A DNA stretch of 64,000 nucleotides from Fructilactobacillus cliffordii (lineage in GTDB: Bacteria; Bacillota; Bacilli; Lactobacillales; Lactobacillaceae): positions 558,001 through 622,000 of the forward strand of contig NZ_CP097117.1 of NCBI RefSeq assembly GCF_024029355.1, written 5' to 3'. This document shows, piece after piece, positions 60,096 to 64,000 of this stretch. The position numbers were made by a program, and so were the translations under genes. The notes beneath the pieces are model-generated. The model searched no databases, had not been told where the DNA came from, and saw nothing but the letters and a program-made list of their open reading frames with translations. The number at the start of each line of letters is the position of its first letter. The stretch's first letter is position 1.

Positions 60096-62390
60096 ATGAA
60101 TCAACAAGAAGAACAGGAGGAACGTGACCGCGTTACCCGGGTCACCACTTTTTTACACCACCAAATTAAAAAAGCAAAGCAGGCCGTTAAAAAGGCCCAG
60201 GCTGAATCAGATCGGGTCCAAAAAAACTACGGCATCAATACTTCCGTAAACTACTTAGAAGCAGATGACCGGATTGAAACCAAGGCTGATCTGCAGCAAC
60301 AACGAAACCTGGTGAACCGGACGGTCGAAAACGAAGCGATTGTAAAGAAACAACTGACGACCTACCAGCAACTTTCCCACTCCCCTTACTTTGGGCGAAT
60401 TGACGTTCAAGATTCCGGAGCCCCAACCCCAGAACCACTTTACATTGGAACGGCCTCCCTAATGGATGACAACGGAGAGTTTCTAATTCACGACTGGCGG
60501 GCGCCCATTTCTAGTGTTTATTACAACGGAACGCTCGGACCAGTCCACTACCAAACTCCGAACGGGGAACGAAGCACCAATCTGAAAAAAAAGCGTCAGT
60601 TTAAAATCAAGGACGGCCAGATCCTGCACATGTTTGACACCAACGAAACGGTAGGCGACGAGATGCTGCAGGAAACCCTGGGTAACAAGAGTTCTGACCA
60701 ACTGCAAAACATTGTCGCCACGATTCAACGTGAACAAAATGACATCATTCGCGACGTGCGTAGCGACCTCCTGGTGGTGCAGGGAGTGGCTGGTTCTGGA
60801 AAAACTTCCGCTCTGCTTCAAAGAATTGCCTTCTTGCTATATCACAGCCGCAACGAGCTGAGTGCCAACCAGATCCTACTCTTTTCTCCGAATCTCTTGT
60901 TTTCAAACTACATTAAGGACGTCCTCCCGAGCCTGGGGGAACGCAACATGCGCCAGGTGACTCTCCAAGCATTCTTTGCGCAACGCTTAGAGGGTTTACG
61001 CGTCCAAACCCGGTTCGATCGCTACGAAGCAAGCCCGGTTCACAATTCGTTGACAGCGTATAAAGAAAGTCAGGTCTTTATTGATAAGTTGCGAGCCTAC
61101 TTACGACAATTAAGTCCCCGTGAGATTTGTTTTACGGGACTCTACTTTCAAGGAGAACTCTTTTTCTCAGCAGCAGAGATCCGCAGTATCTATGCCCGGC
61201 TTAATCCGAAACTCCCCTTAGCAGACAGGTTCTTAAAAACGAAGAACACCCTGATCAAACACCTAAAAGCTCGTATCAACGAAGAAGCCCACGAAGACTG
61301 GGCGTTAGACGAACTGGATAACCTTTCTGATGAGCAGTATCATAACTACCTCGGCGACCATGACCCAGCCGACTTCTTTGATTTTGACGAGGAACGGGAC
61401 TTTGTCGCCCGTAAACTGGTAAAGGACCGGTTGCGCGTGGTTTATAATGCCATCTACAACGATCAGTTCTGGGACCAATATTCGCAGTACGAGCACTTTC
61501 TGGGTCAACTTGATTCTACTGATCAAATTACGCTTGCGGATTGGCAGCAAGATCAGCGGGCCTTTACAGACACCCTCGAGTATCATCAGATTCGATTGGT
61601 GGATGCCGCTCCCGTCCTCTTTTTACAGGACTACTTTACCGGGGAAAACCATAACCGCCACATCAAATACCTCTTTATTGACGAGGTGCAGGACTACTCG
61701 GTTGCCGAACTGATGTACCTCAAGTTGACCTTTCCACGGGCCAAGTTCAATCTGATTGGCGATAGCGAGCAGGCGCTCTTTAAGGATGTGGAAACGGCGC
61801 AAGCCCTTTTAAATCGACTCAAAGCGGCGCTACCCGTCCGGCATCCCCGTTTGATTAACTTGAACCGGTCCTACCGCTCGACCTACCCAATTACTACCCT
61901 GGCTAGTAGTATTCTGCCGGATGGTGATCACATTGAGGCCTTTAACCGGGCCGGTGCTACCCCGACCTATGCGGAGTTTCCGGATGAAAAGCAATTGCTG
62001 AAGACATCCCAATCAATCATTAAGACCGAGTTACAGGACCATGAAACGGTCGCCATCATTACGAAAACGAAGAATGAGGCGCAACACGTTTATCAAGAAT
62101 TGCGCCACCAGTTTGACTGCCTGTTGGTAACGGACAAGGCTCGTACTCTGAACAAGTCCGTCTTAATCCTGCCGGTTTATCTGGCCAAGGGGTTGGAATT
62201 TGATACTGTCATCGCTTGGAACGTCTCAACAGCCAACTTCCCCACCCATCATGAACTGGGCATTTTATACACCATGATGACCCGGGCCATGCACCACTTA
62301 GTTTTGTTAAGCCAGGGACAGCTGACCGACTTGATTCCTGAGCGGGCCTTGCAACAACAATTGTTAGTTAAAGCAAAAAGCACTTCGTAA
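60096..62390 (+). CDS. HelD-like RNA polymerase recycling ATPase (UvrD/Rep superfamily)
   Basis: A 764-residue superfamily 1 ATPase. An N-terminal coiled coil (about 1-90) leads into a helicase core with Walker A GVAGSGKTSALLQR (about 230-243), the DEVQD box in YLFIDEVQDYSVAELMYL, motif IV-type SYRSTYPIT, and a C-terminal motif GLEFDTVIAW followed by MMTRAMH. This layout matches HelD, which removes RNA polymerase from stalled complexes in Gram-positives and can confer rifampicin tolerance in some species. The start ATG follows AGAGGAT. It is transcribed away from trpS from an overlapping divergent promoter, and stands alone. Confidence 0.88.
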   Translation: MNQQEEQEERDRVTRVTTFLHHQIKKAKQAVKKAQAESDRVQKNYGINTSVNYLEADDRIETKADLQQQRNLVNRTVENEAIVKKQLTTYQQLSHSPYFGRIDVQDSGAPTPEPLYIGTASLMDDNGEFLIHDWRAPISSVYYNGTLGPVHYQTPNGERSTNLKKKRQFKIKDGQILHMFDTNETVGDEMLQETLGNKSSDQLQNIVATIQREQNDIIRDVRSDLLVVQGVAGSGKTSALLQRIAFLLYHSRNELSANQILLFSPNLLFSNYIKDVLPSLGERNMRQVTLQAFFAQRLEGLRVQTRFDRYEASPVHNSLTAYKESQVFIDKLRAYLRQLSPREICFTGLYFQGELFFSAAEIRSIYARLNPKLPLADRFLKTKNTLIKHLKARINEEAHEDWALDELDNLSDEQYHNYLGDHDPADFFDFDEERDFVARKLVKDRLRVVYNAIYNDQFWDQYSQYEHFLGQLDSTDQITLADWQQDQRAFTDTLEYHQIRLVDAAPVLFLQDYFTGENHNRHIKYLFIDEVQDYSVAELMYLKLTFPRAKFNLIGDSEQALFKDVETAQALLNRLKAALPVRHPRLINLNRSYRSTYPITTLASSILPDGDHIEAFNRAGATPTYAEFPDEKQLLKTSQSIIKTELQDHETVAIITKTKNEAQHVYQELRHQFDCLLVTDKARTLNKSVLILPVYLAKGLEFDTVIAWNVSTANFPTHHELGILYTMMTRAMHHLVLLSQGQLTDLIPERALQQQLLVKAKSTS

Positions 62391-62404
62391 GGAAGTGCTT
62401 TTTT
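62375..62404 (+). terminator. Bidirectional terminator after the HelD-like gene
   Basis: AAAAAGCACTTC pairs with GAAGTGCTTTTT around GTAAG. The first arm lies inside the last codons of the gene. It also serves the minus-strand ABC permease. Confidence 0.88.
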
Positions 62405-62412
62405 GCAACCAT

Positions 62413-63189
62413 TTAATTAGCAGAAACGTAGTGCCTTGTCCCGCGCTGCCACAGATAAAAGGAAAAGACCAGGAGAAGTACCGTTACGATTACCAGCGGG
62501 ACTAGCATCTGCCACGCCGTACTCTGTTTAACGGTCACAGTCACAATTCCGTTAGAAAGCGCGAGCACCGGTAAGCCCGTCGAAAGGATTAGTTGTAACC
62601 ACCGGGGATAAATCCGCGCCGGACGACTAGCGGCAGAGATTACATCTTCTGGAACCCCGTTTAAAGCGGTTAAATTGTCATACCAAAAAGAAATTTCCAC
62701 CACGATTTGGTTCAGGGCAAAGACAAACAAAACTCCAACCACGTAAATTACTAAAATCAAGCTCCAGGCACTCCAAGACAGCGGGAATCGAGTCAAGAGG
62801 AACGCCGTCACCGGAATGTAAACCAGCAGATTAACGCCGCTGGGAAAGTCGAGCTGCCGCAAAGCATAGTACCAATAACTCGGCAACGGACGTAAGAACA
62901 AGTAATCCAAATTACCATCGATAAGATCACCCGCTAGGGACTCGTGGGCGCCCACGAACAGAAATTGATAGGTGGTCGTAATCGAGATTAGGCTCATAAT
63001 CAAGATTTCATACTGCAGAAAATTAAGTCCGCCAATTCGATGAGCAAAGGAATAGTACACAAAGCCAGCCGCAATCTCAATCGCAGTAAACATAAACCCA
63101 AAAAGCACCACGAGAACCGACGTCATCCGGTAGGTTAAAAAGGTTTTAAAACTTTGTTGGGCTAGCACTCCATATAACCGAAAACTCAT
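62413..63189 (-). CDS. ABC-2 type export permease, second subunit
   Basis: A 258-residue membrane protein with about six spans, of the DUF990/ABC-2 type. It begins MSFRLYGVLAQQSFKTFLTYRMTSVLV, and HESLAGDLIDGNLDYLFLRPLPSYWY is the conserved cytoplasmic loop of such permeases. It overlaps the preceding permease by 4 nt. With that protein and an ATPase to the right it should form an exporter of unknown substrate. Confidence 0.85.
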   Translation of the reverse strand: MSFRLYGVLAQQSFKTFLTYRMTSVLVVLFGFMFTAIEIAAGFVYYSFAHRIGGLNFLQYEILIMSLISITTTYQFLFVGAHESLAGDLIDGNLDYLFLRPLPSYWYYALRQLDFPSGVNLLVYIPVTAFLLTRFPLSWSAWSLILVIYVVGVLFVFALNQIVVEISFWYDNLTALNGVPEDVISAASRPARIYPRWLQLILSTGLPVLALSNGIVTVTVKQSTAWQMLVPLVIVTVLLLVFSFYLWQRGTRHYVSAN

Positions 63190-63959
63190 ACGCCCACCCC
63201 TTCAAATTTGTGCAATCCGACCCGAAAGAGCCACCGACTTATTCCCACTAATGCGATTAACCAAACGATGGACAGACCCAGATAGAGGAAAAGCAACTGT
63301 GGCTGACGCGGTCCTTGTAAAACCGTCTGCACTAAATCACTGGAAACCAGCGCTAGCGGAGAAAAACGTAACCCCTGATAAGCCCAGGTTGGCAACACAT
63401 CGAGGGGAAACAACAAGCCACCGCAAAATAGATACAGCGCGCTAATTACCGGACGTAACGGCCACATTTGCACTAGCCAAAAGGCCAACGTTCCCAGCAA
63501 GAACATGATTTGGTGCCACAAAGCGACGCTCACTAGTGCGTAGAGCAAAATCAGAAGCATGCTTAGGCCATAACCGCGCGTTAAAATCACGATGAGCACT
63601 CCCAATAAACCAATTAAAATCAGCTTTGCTCCCACAAAGTTACTTAAACTCTCTAAATTCAAATTAATCGGGCGCAGCAATAATGTACTAATTTTCCCCG
63701 TTTTAATCTGACGGGCTAAACGAAATAAGGGTTCAAAGGTAAAAATTAAAGATAATAGTCCCGTAAGGATTAAGTATTGCATCATGTGGGTTTGGGAATA
63801 ACCGTGAATCGTGGTTTGCCCGGACTCCAGGTATAAAGCCCGCCACATTAACAAAGAAAGCCCCACTTGTAGCAATCGGGTTACTAATGAAATCAAGAAA
63901 TTAGCGCGGTAAACCAGCGAATTCTGAAATCCCAGGAATAAATTACTAATGTACTTCAT
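63186..63959 (-). CDS. ABC-2 type export permease, first subunit
   Basis: A 257-residue membrane protein with about six spans, paralogous in layout to the next gene: MKYISNLFLGFQNSLVYRANFL at the start and RLARQIKTGKISTLLLRPINLNLES as the cytoplasmic loop. The ATG at 63959 has AGGAGAGG upstream. The end of another frame, probably the ATPase, overlaps its start by 14 nt. Confidence 0.85.
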   Translation of the reverse strand: MKYISNLFLGFQNSLVYRANFLISLVTRLLQVGLSLLMWRALYLESGQTTIHGYSQTHMMQYLILTGLLSLIFTFEPLFRLARQIKTGKISTLLLRPINLNLESLSNFVGAKLILIGLLGVLIVILTRGYGLSMLLILLYALVSVALWHQIMFLLGTLAFWLVQMWPLRPVISALYLFCGGLLFPLDVLPTWAYQGLRFSPLALVSSDLVQTVLQGPRQPQLLFLYLGLSIVWLIALVGISRWLFRVGLHKFEGVGV

Positions 63960-63999
63960 TAGACCTCTCCTGCTTGCGAAACATGGAATAAACAACGTC
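63946..63999 (-). CDS. C-terminal end of a probable ABC ATPase (partial)
   Basis: A minus-strand frame enters from the right edge, reads DVVYSMFRKQERSNEVH and stops at TAG, overlapping the permease start by 14 nt. The position fits the ATPase of the ABC-2 exporter. A second open frame ending at 63959 (FHVSQAGEV) cannot be ruled out, so the exact gene end is tentative. Confidence 0.4.
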   Translation of the reverse strand, partial: DVVYSMFRKQERSNEVH

Positions 64000-64000
64000 C

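Overview
The window is chromosomal DNA of a low-to-moderate G+C Gram-positive bacterium, most likely a member of the Lactobacillaceae. This is an inference from protein families and gene order: the run tilS-hpt-ftsH-hslO-dusB-lysS, the run mfd-rqcP-divIC, glnR-glnA, alr next to a MazF-type toxin, purR-glmU-prs, rnmV-ksgA-veg, an RNA polymerase delta subunit, a class II HMG-CoA reductase (mevalonate route), a DtpT-type peptide carrier, and NAD made by salvage (pncB, nadE, pnuC). I cannot name the species. Nearly every gene lies on the minus strand. Because leading-strand genes run away from the origin, the replication origin probably lies beyond the right edge.

Layout, left to right. 1-300: tail of an unidentified plus-strand protein, back-to-back terminators and a tRNA-Leu(AAG). 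330-6.2 kb: a SprT-like metalloprotein, tex, the NAD salvage pair pncB-nadE and a GntR/UTRA regulator. 6.2-10 kb: tRNA-Tyr and tRNA-Gln, dtpT, and glnR-glnA behind a GlnR operator. 10-15.3 kb: one complete 16S-23S-5S operon followed by tRNA-Asn and tRNA-Thr. 15.3-29.2 kb: pnuC, then translation, division and repair genes from pth and mfd through tilS, ftsH and lysS. 29.2-35 kb: alr with a toxin-antitoxin pair, cshA, murF and an unknown gene. 35-37 kb: a short plus-strand pair (low-molecular-weight phosphatase and MFS exporter). 37-41.7 kb: rpmE2, murA, pyrG and rpoE. 41.7-44 kb: plus-strand HD and HAD hydrolases. 44-47.3 kb: prs, glmU, purR. 47.5-51.9 kb: a small membrane protein, a metal ABC transporter, veg, ksgA, rnmV and tatD. 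51.9-60 kb: metG, then a six-gene run headed by a tryptophan T-box (trpS, ppx, mvaA, an HELLH protein, a sirtuin, a DUF72 protein). 60-64 kb: a HelD-like ATPase and an ABC-2 export system cut by the window edge.

The protein content is mostly housekeeping. I see no CRISPR array, prophage, insertion sequence or obvious defence island. The interest lies in regulation and in variant active sites. The pyrG leader starts at GGG behind a clean promoter and ends in a terminator whose first arm can pair with poly-G. The lysS-pnuC gap can fold into two mutually exclusive hairpins. The dtpT leader carries a copy of its own Shine-Dalgarno region inside a 15-bp inverted repeat. Several intrinsic terminators sit directly before the next gene with no room for a promoter. 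Two divergent promoters share one inverted repeat. Among proteins, MurA has Asp in place of the fosfomycin-target Cys, the sirtuin has HxxD in place of its second zinc CxxC, and the MazF antitoxin keeps its toxin-binding tail but shows no recognisable ribbon-helix-helix domain.
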